Source: Merdiplasma sp905207905 (GTDB lineage Bacteria; Bacillota; Clostridia; Lachnospirales; Lachnospiraceae). From it: a DNA stretch of 17,629 nucleotides. The notes below the pieces were generated by a model. It worked only from the letters and a program-made list of their open reading frames with translations, did no database searches and had not been told where the DNA came from. The position numbers and the translations under genes are program-made. The DNA lies in assembly GCA_902475025.1 (NCBI GenBank), contig CABRXX010000055.1, positions 1-17,629 on the forward strand, given 5' to 3'. Of this stretch, positions 6,817 to 14,131 are shown piece after piece (positions within the stretch are counted from its first letter, which is position 1; each line of letters starts with the position of its first letter).

Positions 6817-7843
6817 ACATGGGACACTTATGCGTTTCGGGTCCCTGATTTTCCCGAAGAAGCGCCCGCTCAAAGATCATCTCTCCGGCAATACTGATAG
6901 CGATTTCTTCCGGAGTTATTGCCTTGATAGGAGTGCCGATGGGAGAGTGTACCTTTTGGATGACTTCTTCAGCCAGTCCGGCTTCTCTTAATTTCCGGTT
7001 GATAAAGGCCACCTTATTTTTGGAACCGATGGCTCCCACATAGACAGGAGGATCCTGCAGAATCTGAAGAAGCACATCCAGATCATAGGTGTGTCCGTTG
7101 GTCATGATCACCACATAATCCTCCCTGGATATCGTAAGAAAATCCGAGATATTTTTAAAATCGCCGCACAAAATTTCCTCAGCATCCGGAAAGAGCCTGG
7201 GAGTGGCCAGCTCCTGACGGTTATCCATGACAGTGACCCGAAATCCTACCTTGGTCAGCACAGGAACCAGAGCCTGGGCACAGTGGCCGCCTCCGAAGAG
7301 GACGACTCTTTCACAGATGGTCAGAGGCATGAAAAAGCTGTGCTCGGTTTTTCGATATTCATTGGACTGCAGAGGTGTGATAGAATCAGCGATTTCACCG
7401 AAAAGCATCTGCCCATCTTTGCTTAACAGGGCTGGGAGACTGCCGTCCAGATGAAAGACCAGCCAGGCTTCCTGATGAGCTGCCAGCAGCTGGAGGAGTC
7501 TTTCGGCCAAAGTTTTCCAACCGGGCAGGGACGCGTCAATGTACTGAAACCACACCTCCACATTTCCTCCGCATACCATGCCAATATCCTTTGCACCGCC
7601 GGAGGCTAAGGTAAATGCTTTGGAATAGGACTGCTTTTTTTTCAGAAGCTGCCGGGAGCACTGTTCACAGCTTTTTTCCACAGCGCCGCCTCCTACTGTG
7701 CCAAGGATCCGTCCCTGGCTGCCTGTCAGCATCATGGCTCCCAGCCCCCGGGGGGAGGATCCGTTCTGGGATATGATCGTTGACAGGACAAGATCATGAG
7801 ATTGTTTTAGTTCATTTAGAATTTCAGAAAATATGGTATTCAT
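6815..7843 (-). CDS. XdhC/CoxI-family molybdenum hydroxylase maturation factor
   Basis: Proteins of this family bind molybdenum cofactor, help make its sulfurated form, and deliver it to xanthine dehydrogenase-type enzymes. The 342-aa product has the N-terminal CoxI part with NGSSPRGLGAMML (27-39) and LGTVGGGAVE (47-56), a CGGNVEV motif at 91-97, and a C-terminal Rossmann domain from VVLFGGGHCAQAL (about 180-192) through TNGHTYDLDVL and YVGAIGSKNK. I chose ATG 7843 because AAGAGG lies 7 bases upstream and the family start is there; a reading from 7900 adds 19 residues that do not fit. It is the last gene of a minus-strand operon, 97 bases after the MocA/ModE-type gene, and it converges on xdhABC, its likely client. 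Confidence 0.9.
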   Translation of the reverse strand: MNTIFSEILNELKQSHDLVLSTIISQNGSSPRGLGAMMLTGSQGRILGTVGGGAVEKSCEQCSRQLLKKKQSYSKAFTLASGGAKDIGMVCGGNVEVWFQYIDASLPGWKTLAERLLQLLAAHQEAWLVFHLDGSLPALLSKDGQMLFGEIADSITPLQSNEYRKTEHSFFMPLTICERVVLFGGGHCAQALVPVLTKVGFRVTVMDNRQELATPRLFPDAEEILCGDFKNISDFLTISREDYVVIMTNGHTYDLDVLLQILQDPPVYVGAIGSKNKVAFINRKLREAGLAEEVIQKVHSPIGTPIKAITPEEIAISIAGEMIFERALLRENQGPETHKCPM

Positions 7844-7875
7844 AAAGATCCTCTTAAAAAATATAGCTATTTTAT

Positions 7876-7903
7876 GAGGATGCTGCATATCTTGCAACAC
7901 CTC
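7876..7903. promoter_or_regulatory. GATGCTGCA dyad upstream of the maturation-factor gene
   Basis: GAGGATGCTGCA (7876-7887) faces TGCAACACCTC (7893-7903) across TATCT; the arms match apart from one extra A and one G-U. It lies 33 bases before the start at 7843, within the operon. GATGCTGCA occurs again at 6695-6703, and its near copy GATGTTGCA on the minus strand at 6799-6807. It may be an RNA hairpin that tunes expression or processing, or a protein site. Confidence 0.35.
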
Positions 7904-7940
7904 TATTGCTTGGCTTTCAACAGTTACAAGAAAGCGATTG

Positions 7941-8852
7941 TCAGATAAAATCAGAAAAGTGTTTTTGAAAAAGTTCCTGAAGGAGGATGTCTGCTTCCTC
8001 CAGAAAAGCGCTGTAGCAGCGCATCATAGTTTGGGCTTCCGCTGTCAGGCGGGAGTATCCCCCGTCTTTTCCTCCCTGCTTTGTCTGAAGCACGGGAGTT
8101 CCCAGCTGTTCCTCCATGGTGGCAATGATTTTTCGTCCTTTGGTGTAGGACATTCCCATATGCTGGCAGGCGCTGGATAAGGAGCCAAATTCTTCGATCA
8201 GCTGCAGCAGATGATGGGCGCCTGGCCCGTAAAATACCTTTTCTCTGCTGATTCTCAGGCGAAAGGAGGCTCTTAGCTTCATAATATCGTGATCTGCCAG
8301 AAGCGCTTCGCAGGGAACATCAGAAGCTTGGCTGGCCAGGATTCCGGGATCCTGAGTTTCTACCAAACTTGGCAAAAGACCGGCCTCTTGGATGGCGCCT
8401 TTCAGCCCGCCGGAACCATGGTAGGAGAGGATTTTGGAAAAACAGGAGGACTGCAGCAAGATGGGATGCCCGCAGCGCCCCTGATAGGAGGGGATGCACA
8501 CTTCCCCTTCTGCCTGCGTCAGTTTTTCCACAGTTTCTTTTGAAAACAGCGGAACATCCACCGGGGAGATGAAAGCCTGCTTGCATTTGTCCTGAAGATA
8601 GTTAAGTCCCATCTTGATACCATCCAGCATCTCTTCCTTTTCCGAAATATGAAAAAAAACAAGATTCATGGAGGGAACCAGTTTTTGAGAAAGCTCTTTT
8701 TCGTCCCCCACCACAACGATTTTCTGGATCCCGGAGATCTGGAAGAGCAGCACCATCCGCATAAGGGCGGAGATCCTGCCGAATTGTTTTTCAGGGGAAA
8801 AACGGTCTTTGTGATCCGTCTTTCCAGCTGCAATGATCAAGGCAGCAGTCAT
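7941..8852 (-). CDS. MocA-like nucleotidyltransferase fused to a ModE-like winged helix
   Basis: The 303-aa protein has two parts. Residues 1 to about 190 resemble NTP-transferase enzymes (MocA/MobA type) that attach CMP or GMP to molybdenum cofactor: ALIIAAG at 4-10, IQKIVVVGDE at 42-51, ISPVDVPL at 95-102 with the metal-binding Asp, and GRCGHPILL at 125-133. The usual glycine-rich loop (LAAGxSxRMG) is degenerate (AAGKTDHKDRFSP). Residues of about 195-295 form a ModE N-terminal-type helix-turn-helix: LLQLIEEFGSLSSACQHMGM, then a GGKDGGYSRLT wing. ATG 8852 is preferred because GGGAGG (8863-8868) is 10 bases away; TTG 8858 is only 4 bases away. It sits between the binding protein and the maturation factor in one operon. 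It may link cofactor supply to control of the transport genes. Confidence 0.85.
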   Translation of the reverse strand: MTAALIIAAGKTDHKDRFSPEKQFGRISALMRMVLLFQISGIQKIVVVGDEKELSQKLVPSMNLVFFHISEKEEMLDGIKMGLNYLQDKCKQAFISPVDVPLFSKETVEKLTQAEGEVCIPSYQGRCGHPILLQSSCFSKILSYHGSGGLKGAIQEAGLLPSLVETQDPGILASQASDVPCEALLADHDIMKLRASFRLRISREKVFYGPGAHHLLQLIEEFGSLSSACQHMGMSYTKGRKIIATMEEQLGTPVLQTKQGGKDGGYSRLTAEAQTMMRCYSAFLEEADILLQELFQKHFSDFI

Positions 8853-8886
8853 AATCAATTTTCCTCCCTAAATAACTGTAAAGAAC

Positions 8887-10062
8887 TTATGCAGGCACCG
8901 TGCCGCTGAGAAGATTTTCGTACTGCTCTTCTGTGAGATCCACATGGTAGAACAGCTGGAAGAATTCCCGGATTTCTGTTTCCAGGTCGCACTGTACATA
9001 TTCCGGGTAGATCAGAGCAGAAAACCAGCGCATTCCGATCAGACGATTGGGGCCGTTGGGGCGGTCTACCCAGCTAAAGGGGGCGTTGGGAGTGCCGTAA
9101 ACTTTTCCTTCCTGCACTGCTTTTAAGGAGGCATATACGGGATCCGCAAGGATCTTCTGGGCAGCGGCATTTCCGCTGACATCAGCCTTAGGCTCTCCGT
9201 TGACTACAATAAGATCCGGATCCCAGGCAAGGAGCTGCTCCTGAGAAATCTGAACTCTGGATCCGTCCCCAAGCTCCAGATCGGCCACATTGACAGCATT
9301 GACAGCATCCAGAAGCTGAGCGTGGGAGGAACCTCTGGGAGCTGTCTCAAGAGAATCCTCGCCGTTGCCGAAATAAACACGCACACGATCTTCTTCCGGA
9401 ATCTGGGCGAGGGCAGCTGCATCCTGGAACGTCTTTTTTGCATAAGCGGCCAGGGCTTCTCCCTGCTCTTCTTCTCCCAGAAGCTGGCCCATGAAACGGA
9501 AAGCCTCCGGGGAATTTGCAAGGTCTCCGTCCACTGCGATTACCGGGATTCCCAAACTTTCTGACAGGCTGTCACAGTCGGAGATCAGAGCGTCATTGAT
9601 CGTTCCGCAGGTTACTGCAATGGTAGGATTTGCTGCGATCACCGCCTCATAATTGACGGCATCTCCCATTCCAAAATTGGGGAGGGTGTGGTATTTTTCA
9701 GGAATATAGGCTTTTTCCAGGTCATTTAGTTCATAGTTCCAGCCCAGAAGTTTATCCGGCGCTATCATGTAGAGGAAAATGGCAGTGGCAGGACCAGTGG
9801 AAAAGACGGACTGGATTTCAGAAGGAACGGTCACAGTACGTCCGGCCATATCTGTGATCTCCCGGAAATCTCCGGCGGCAGTATTCTGGAGAGCGTCCTC
9901 TTCCGAAACGGCAGTGTTCGAACTGACGGGGGCTTCGGAGCTGTCTTCGGTCAGGGAAGCAGAGTTTTCCGAACTGTTTTCCGCCATCACAACGGTTGCC
10001 GGAAGCTGCAGCAGCAAAGCGGTGCTTAACAGCAGAGTGAGAAAGAGTTTTTTGATTTTCAT
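8887..10062 (-). CDS. ABC transporter substrate-binding protein, probably for molybdate or tungstate
   Basis: This is a class III (PF01497-type) binding protein of 391 aa. Residues 1-27 are a Sec signal ending VVMA. Residues of about 28-65 are a Ser/Glu-rich linker. The binding fold begins FREITDMAGRTVTVP and continues with AVTCGTINDAL and SQEQLLAWDPDLIVVNG. Partner permease and ATPase genes run divergently at 10286-12133. Homologues carry iron chelates, cobalamin, or, as in Haemophilus MolABC, molybdate and tungstate. The setting beside cofactor maturation genes favours the last, but the ligand is inferred. There is no lipobox cysteine, which is unusual for a Gram-positive binding protein. 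The AGGAGG ribosome site is 6-11 bases before the ATG. It is the first gene of the operon with the MocA/ModE fusion, 34 bases before it. Confidence 0.85.
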   Translation of the reverse strand: MKIKKLFLTLLLSTALLLQLPATVVMAENSSENSASLTEDSSEAPVSSNTAVSEEDALQNTAAGDFREITDMAGRTVTVPSEIQSVFSTGPATAIFLYMIAPDKLLGWNYELNDLEKAYIPEKYHTLPNFGMGDAVNYEAVIAANPTIAVTCGTINDALISDCDSLSESLGIPVIAVDGDLANSPEAFRFMGQLLGEEEQGEALAAYAKKTFQDAAALAQIPEEDRVRVYFGNGEDSLETAPRGSSHAQLLDAVNAVNVADLELGDGSRVQISQEQLLAWDPDLIVVNGEPKADVSGNAAAQKILADPVYASLKAVQEGKVYGTPNAPFSWVDRPNGPNRLIGMRWFSALIYPEYVQCDLETEIREFFQLFYHVDLTEEQYENLLSGTVPA

Positions 10063-10146
10063 GGTAGGATCCTCCTGTGTCTGTTTATTTCTGCGAGCAG
10101 TGAACCAGACAGCCGCACTTGTACGGATTTTCAGATCTCCGGCTCA

Positions 10147-10175
10147 TTGACAGAGCAGATCGGCTATGTTATACT
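10147..10175 (+). promoter_or_regulatory. Promoter of the permease-ATPase-NTPase operon
   Basis: A perfect TTGACA (10147-10152), a 17-base spacer and TATACT (10170-10175) form a strong sigma-A-type promoter reading right. The start would be near 10182. Confidence 0.65.
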
Positions 10176-10188
10176 TTCAAAAGCGAAA

Positions 10189-10207
10189 CGTTTTTAAAAA
10201 TATAACG
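10189..10207. promoter_or_regulatory. AT-rich dyad resembling part of a ModE site
   Basis: CGTTTTTAAAAATATAACG has inverted CGTT and AACG ends. AATATAACGAT (10199-10209) agrees at 10 of 11 places with the TATATAACGAT half of the E. coli ModE consensus as I recall it; the left half fits poorly and the spacing differs. It lies between the predicted start points of two opposing promoters. A ModE-like helix-turn-helix is encoded in one of the operons. Confidence 0.4.
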
Positions 10208-10215
10208 ATAGAAAA

Positions 10216-10244
10216 AGCATAGCATTGACAGGAACGTTTGTCAA
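10216..10244 (-). promoter_or_regulatory. Promoter of the binding protein-MocA/ModE-maturation operon
   Basis: On the minus strand TTGACA (10244-10239), a 17-base spacer and TATGCT (10221-10216) form a promoter reading left, with a start near 10209. The TTGACA is one arm of a perfect TTGACA-N8-TGTCAA inverted repeat (10225-10244). The start point lies about 147 bases before the gene at 10062. Confidence 0.55.
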
Positions 10245-10285
10245 GAAAGAATCAAATAAGAAAACGGATGAGGAGGAAGAGGGCT

Positions 10286-11326
10286 GTGGGCAGAGGCTGC
10301 ATGGAAATTCAGGAGGATAAGACACGGCGCAGGCGCTATAGAGGTTTGATGCTGGGGATGCTGGCTGCCCTGGCGCTGATTATGCTGTTTTCTTTCTGGG
10401 TGGGATATTATCCCCTGTCCCCATCTCAGGTATTGAAAGGATTTTTGTGGAAATTTGGTTATCAGGGAGAGATCGAACCTCAGGCAGTGACGATCTTCTG
10501 GAATATCCGCCTTCCACGGATCCTGTCAGCTGTTTTTATCGGGGCCTCCCTGTCTGTGGCAGGCTCTGCCTATCAGGGAATGTTCCGCAATCCCTTGGTG
10601 TCTCCGGATATTCTGGGAGTTTCCTCAGGAGCCAGCCTTGGGGCTGCCTTTGCTATTTTAAACGGAGCATCAGCCTGGGTGGTGCAGCTTTTCGCTTTTG
10701 CAGGAGGCGTAGCTGCTGTGACAGCTTCCTATGTAATCAGCCGGAAATCTGCTCATTCCCGCACGTTAAGTCTTGTGCTTACAGGTTCCATGATCATGGC
10801 TCTGTGCAATGCGGGTGTGACTATGATCAAGTATGTAGCAGATCCCAACGATGTGCTGCAGCAAATTACATTCTGGCTGATGGGAAGCCTTACAAAGACG
10901 GATACCAGTTCTTTTCTCTGGAGCGCAGTTCCTATGGCGCTGGGGCTTGGGGTTGTGTTTGTGTTCCGCTGGCAGATCAATCTTCTGACGCTGGATGAGG
11001 AGGAGGCAAAAAGCCTGGGCATTCCTATCCGGCGTTATCGTCTGATCTTTATCTCAGCGTCCACTCTGTTAAGCGCAGCGTCCGTCTGTCTGGGAGGGAT
11101 GATCGGTTGGGTGGGACTGATGATCCCTCATTTGGCCAGAGCTTTGGTGGGGGCAGATTATGGAAGGCTGATTCCGGCCAGCGCCATGCTGGGAGCAGGA
11201 TATTTGCTTTGTATGGATGATATTGCCCGGTCTGTTTTATCCATGGAGCTGCCTCTGGGAGTGGTGACCAGCGTAATGGGGGCACCGTTTTTTATTTATC
11301 TGATCATAAGAAGGAAGGAGCGCTGA
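10286..11326 (+). CDS. FecCD-type ABC transporter permease
   Basis: The membrane subunit of a metal or metal-chelate importer, about 346 aa, with around ten hydrophobic helices, as usual for BtuC/FecCD proteins. The first helix begins LMLGMLAALALIMLFSFWVG. Typical motifs follow: RLPRILSAVFIGASLSVAGS, then MFRNPLVSPDILGVSSGASL, and near the C-terminus IGWVGLMIPHLARALVGADY, the loop that contacts the ATPase. Three starts are possible: GTG 10286 (AGGAGG at 10271-10276, 9 bases away), ATG 10301 (weak AGAGG 4 bases away) and upstream TTG 10238, which lies in the promoter dyad and is unlikely. The ATPase gene follows after 6 bases. The cargo is inferred to be molybdate or tungstate from context. 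Confidence 0.85.
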   Translation: MGRGCMEIQEDKTRRRRYRGLMLGMLAALALIMLFSFWVGYYPLSPSQVLKGFLWKFGYQGEIEPQAVTIFWNIRLPRILSAVFIGASLSVAGSAYQGMFRNPLVSPDILGVSSGASLGAAFAILNGASAWVVQLFAFAGGVAAVTASYVISRKSAHSRTLSLVLTGSMIMALCNAGVTMIKYVADPNDVLQQITFWLMGSLTKTDTSSFLWSAVPMALGLGVVFVFRWQINLLTLDEEEAKSLGIPIRRYRLIFISASTLLSAASVCLGGMIGWVGLMIPHLARALVGADYGRLIPASAMLGAGYLLCMDDIARSVLSMELPLGVVTSVMGAPFFIYLIIRRKER

Positions 11327-11332
11327 GAATCC

Positions 11333-12133
11333 ATGCTGTTAGAACTTGAGGAGGTAAGAGGTGGTTATGGAAGAGGCGATGTGGTCAGAGGGATCAGCTG
11401 CAGCGCCGGACCGGGAGAGATCCTCTGTCTTTTAGGTCCCAATGGATGCGGAAAGACCACGCTGTTTCGGCTGCTGCTAGGATCCCTTCCGCTTTCCGGG
11501 GGGAGTATCCGGATTGATGGCCGCAATACAGAGAAACTTTCTCCCAGGGAGCTGGCGAATTTGATTGCTTATATTCCTCAGTATCATGCCCCGGTATTTT
11601 CCTACACGGTTCTGGAGGTTGTGCTGATGGGCAGAGCATCTCATTTTTCCTCTTTTGAGCAGCCAAGAGCGGTGGATCGGGAGACTGCCTTTGAGGCGCT
11701 GGAGAAAGTACATGCGCTTCACCTTGCCAATGAGAAATATACTGCTTTAAGCGGGGGGCAGCGTCAGCTGATTTTGATTGCCAGAGCAATTTGCCAGTCC
11801 GCTAAAGTCTTTGTCATGGATGAGCCTTCTGCCAACCTGGATTATGCAAATCATCAGCTTCTTATGAAGGTGATTCGGGATCTTGCGAAAAAGGATTACT
11901 GTATCCTTCTGTCAACCCACAGTCCGGAGCATCCTTTTGCCATTGGAAACAAGGTGCTTTTGATGAAAGAGGGAAAGGTGGCAGGCTTTGGCGCTCCCAG
12001 GCAGGTGATCACCCCACGGTCTCTGGAACTGGTTTATGGTATTGAGATGGATGTAATCACAGCCCGGGACAGATACGGCGCAGAGCGCACCATCTGTCTG
12101 CCTGTGGAAAAGCCGGCAGCCATCCAAGGATAA
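11333..12133 (+). CDS. ABC transporter ATP-binding protein, FecE/BtuD type
   Basis: The 266-aa ATPase powers the neighbouring permease. It shows Walker A GPNGCGKTT (35-43), a Q-loop at IPQYHAP (81-87), the signature LSGGQRQ (139-145), Walker B VFVMDEPSANLD (159-170) and the switch His in STHSPEH (194-200). The C-terminal extension (after about 215) with TPRSLELVYGIEMDV is typical for iron-chelate and cobalamin-type importers. It begins 6 bases after the permease stop, with AAGGAG further upstream, so the genes are in one operon. The divergent binding-protein gene at 8887-10062 completes the transporter. Confidence 0.9.
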   Translation: MLLELEEVRGGYGRGDVVRGISCSAGPGEILCLLGPNGCGKTTLFRLLLGSLPLSGGSIRIDGRNTEKLSPRELANLIAYIPQYHAPVFSYTVLEVVLMGRASHFSSFEQPRAVDRETAFEALEKVHALHLANEKYTALSGGQRQLILIARAICQSAKVFVMDEPSANLDYANHQLLMKVIRDLAKKDYCILLSTHSPEHPFAIGNKVLLMKEGKVAGFGAPRQVITPRSLELVYGIEMDVITARDRYGAERTICLPVEKPAAIQG

Positions 12134-12179
12134 AGAAATAGAAGAGGAAAAAGAGGCATAAGGGGAGGAGGGGCGCTAT

Positions 12180-12695
12180 TTGGCAGGACATATTTTTCTG
12201 ACAGGCAAGAAACGAATTGGCAAAACAACAGTGCTGAAGAAGGTTCTTAGTGGCTATCCGGAACAGATCGGAGGCTTTTTTACAGTGAGAACCAGGGAAT
12301 TTTTAAAAGATGCATATTCGGTACATTTGTTTCGACCCGAAGAGGAGCCGGTTCCGAACAAGGAGAATCTGCTGTTCGTGTGCGGAAGGCCGGATAGGGA
12401 TATGGAGGAGCGGTTCGAGAATTTAGGCGTTCAGGCGCTGAGGAGATCTTCGGGCTGCGCCCTGATTCTTATGGATGAGCTGGGACCCCACGAGGCCTCT
12501 GCGATTCTGTTTCGCAGGGCAGTATTGGAGCTTTTGGAAGGGGACGTTCCCATATTAGGCGTTCTGCAGGCTCCGGCAGACCGATACTGGCCGGAGGCGT
12601 CCGGACATCCGAAGGTGCAGGTGATAGAGATTACAGAGGAAAACAGAGACCAGGAGGAGCTGCTGGCAAAGATACGCGCCAGGCTCCTCCTGTAG
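12180..12695 (+). CDS. THEP1-like nucleoside-triphosphatase (NTPase_1 family)
   Basis: This 171-aa P-loop NTPase has Walker A TGKKRIGKTT (8-17), then IGGFFTVR, characteristic of THEP1-type enzymes, and a Walker B-like ALILMDELGPHE followed by LEGDVPILGVLQAP. Family members hydrolyse nucleoside triphosphates slowly and their cell role is unclear. The start is a TTG with a strong AGGGGAGGAGG 8 bases upstream; no ATG is near. It follows the ATPase gene by 46 bases in the same direction and is probably co-transcribed. The position suggests a part in metal transport or cofactor handling, perhaps like the GTP-binding MobB, but the sequence is not MobB and this is inference. It ends 34 bases from the convergent guanine deaminase gene, with no clear terminator between them. 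Confidence 0.75.
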   Translation: MAGHIFLTGKKRIGKTTVLKKVLSGYPEQIGGFFTVRTREFLKDAYSVHLFRPEEEPVPNKENLLFVCGRPDRDMEERFENLGVQALRRSSGCALILMDELGPHEASAILFRRAVLELLEGDVPILGVLQAPADRYWPEASGHPKVQVIEITEENRDQEELLAKIRARLLL

Positions 12696-12729
12696 ATAGG
12701 AGATTAGGCTGTGTAAAACGGGGACAGGA

Positions 12730-14013
12730 TTAAAACAGCTGTTTTCCGCCAACGTATTTGGCATAGATTTCCCGGTCATCAGAAGCATAAATCATCCGTT
12801 CCAGCCGCTGCTGGATGGTGAGGCTCTGAGGATGTTTTAACCGGCCATCGTCCAGTACCAGGACATCCATCTCATATCCAGGCTCGAAGCTGCCCACTTT
12901 GCCAAAGAAGGCGCCGCCTCCCTTTGTGGCGAGATAGAAGACCTCCGGTATGGTCAGAGGTTTTAGAGAGTCATCCTTTAATCTCCAGCGGAGTTTGGAA
13001 GCTTGTACCGCATGGGTCATGGCTGTGAACAGATTTTCTGTGGTGCCCCCCGCCACATCGCTGCCAAGCCCCACAGAAAGGCCCTCATCAAGATAAGTTC
13101 GGATGGGAGCTACTCCGGAGGAAAGATTCATATTGGATTCCGGACAGTGGGCGACAAACACGCCGTTCGCTTTTAGCCGGCGAATCTCGTCTTTACCGGA
13201 ATGGACACAGTGAGCCATCACAGTTTTGCAGCCTGCTCCGAACAATCCAAAATGGTCATAGGCATCTCCGTAAAATTCAGAATCAGGACACAGCTCTTTT
13301 ACCCACTGGATCTCTCCGTAGTTTTCCGAGAGATGGGACTGGACCGGAAGCTGATACTGAACCTGAAGATTTTTAATGGCTTCCATTAATTCATCCGTGC
13401 AGCTGGGAATGAATCTGGGGGTGAGAATGGCCTGGGTCCTTTGATACTGTTTCTGCAGCACATCCTTGATCCATGCATCCGTCTCCTGCCAGGATTCCCT
13501 TGTATCTTCTCGAAGATAGTCGGGACAATTCCGATCCATGTTTACTTTTCCAACCATAGTGCCAAGTCCGGACTGCTCCAGCAGATCCATTAGAAGAAGC
13601 GTGGATTCTCTGTGGACAGTGGCAAAGACGCAGGCTCTTGTGGTGGGGCTTTTACAAAGCTGATCCACAAAGATTGTGTATGCGGACCGGGCATAGTTCA
13701 AGTCCTGATATTTGGCCTCCTCCGGAAACGTGTTTGTCTCCAGCCACTCCAGCAGCTCCATATCCATGCCAAGCCCCCGAAAGGCATACTGGGGAGCGTG
13801 GATGTGCAGATCCGTCAAACCTGGAATGATGAGACGATCCTCATAATCCGTTACAGGAAGTTTGGCATAGGGCTCCGGAAGTTGGGGGAATACCCCCTGG
13901 ATGATGTTTCCATGGCAGACGAGATAGCTGTTTTCCTGGATTTCCAGCCGATCCGGTGATTTGCTGTACAGGATATTGCCTTTTAAAATAGATATTGACT
14001 GTTCATTTCTCAT
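12730..14013 (-). CDS. guaD: Guanine deaminase
   Basis: A zinc amidohydrolase of 427 aa that converts guanine to xanthine and ammonia in the cytosol. The family motifs are complete: PGLTDLHIHAPQYAFRG with His70 and His72, LLEWLETNTFPEEAKY (88-102), TPRFIPSC (198-205), SHLSE with His227, MAHCVHS with His268, and GLGSDVAGGT with Asp319. The LLEWL-TFP and PQYAFRG segments distinguish it from other chlorohydrolase-type deaminases such as SsnA or TrzN. Its product would feed the xanthine dehydrogenase-type enzyme encoded at 2939-6589. The ribosome site GAGAGG is about 11 bases before the ATG. The leader on the same strand (14091-14177) contains a purine riboswitch that ends in a terminator. Confidence 0.93.
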   Translation of the reverse strand: MRNEQSISILKGNILYSKSPDRLEIQENSYLVCHGNIIQGVFPQLPEPYAKLPVTDYEDRLIIPGLTDLHIHAPQYAFRGLGMDMELLEWLETNTFPEEAKYQDLNYARSAYTIFVDQLCKSPTTRACVFATVHRESTLLLMDLLEQSGLGTMVGKVNMDRNCPDYLREDTRESWQETDAWIKDVLQKQYQRTQAILTPRFIPSCTDELMEAIKNLQVQYQLPVQSHLSENYGEIQWVKELCPDSEFYGDAYDHFGLFGAGCKTVMAHCVHSGKDEIRRLKANGVFVAHCPESNMNLSSGVAPIRTYLDEGLSVGLGSDVAGGTTENLFTAMTHAVQASKLRWRLKDDSLKPLTIPEVFYLATKGGGAFFGKVGSFEPGYEMDVLVLDDGRLKHPQSLTIQQRLERMIYASDDREIYAKYVGGKQLF

Positions 14014-14090
14014 AAACGATACCGCCTCTCTTGAATGCTATGCAGCTAATTATGAAGCCTTCCTGCTCTTTCTCACTGCAAAAGGGCAAT

Positions 14091-14131
14091 AAAAAAAGAG
14101 CGACAACACAAGGCTATGTAGTCAACTCTTT
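14091..14131 (-). terminator. Riboswitch-controlled terminator before guaD
   Basis: On the minus strand AAAGAG (14131-14126) pairs with CUCUUU (14100-14095). After a one-base bulge, UGAC pairs with GUCG (14124-14121 with 14104-14101). After a U-U mismatch, ACAUA pairs with UGUGU (14119-14115 with 14110-14106). The loop is GCCU. A U7 tract spans 14097-14091. The left arm contains the 3' strands of aptamer helices P3 and P1 and the ligand-pairing C, so terminator and aptamer exclude each other. Confidence 0.7.

Noticed and set aside
6520..6897. Plus-strand ORF across the xdhC end and the structured gap
   Set aside because: It is explained by GC-rich inverted repeats and overlaps both convergent genes; no ribosome site.
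12696..12729. Terminator between the NTPase and guaD
   Set aside because: No stem with a T tract is visible in this 34-base gap.
12730..14013. SsnA or another chlorohydrolase instead of guanine deaminase
   Set aside because: The PQYAFRG, LLEWL-TFPEE and TPRFIPSC segments are typical of guanine deaminase, and the guanine-type riboswitch agrees.
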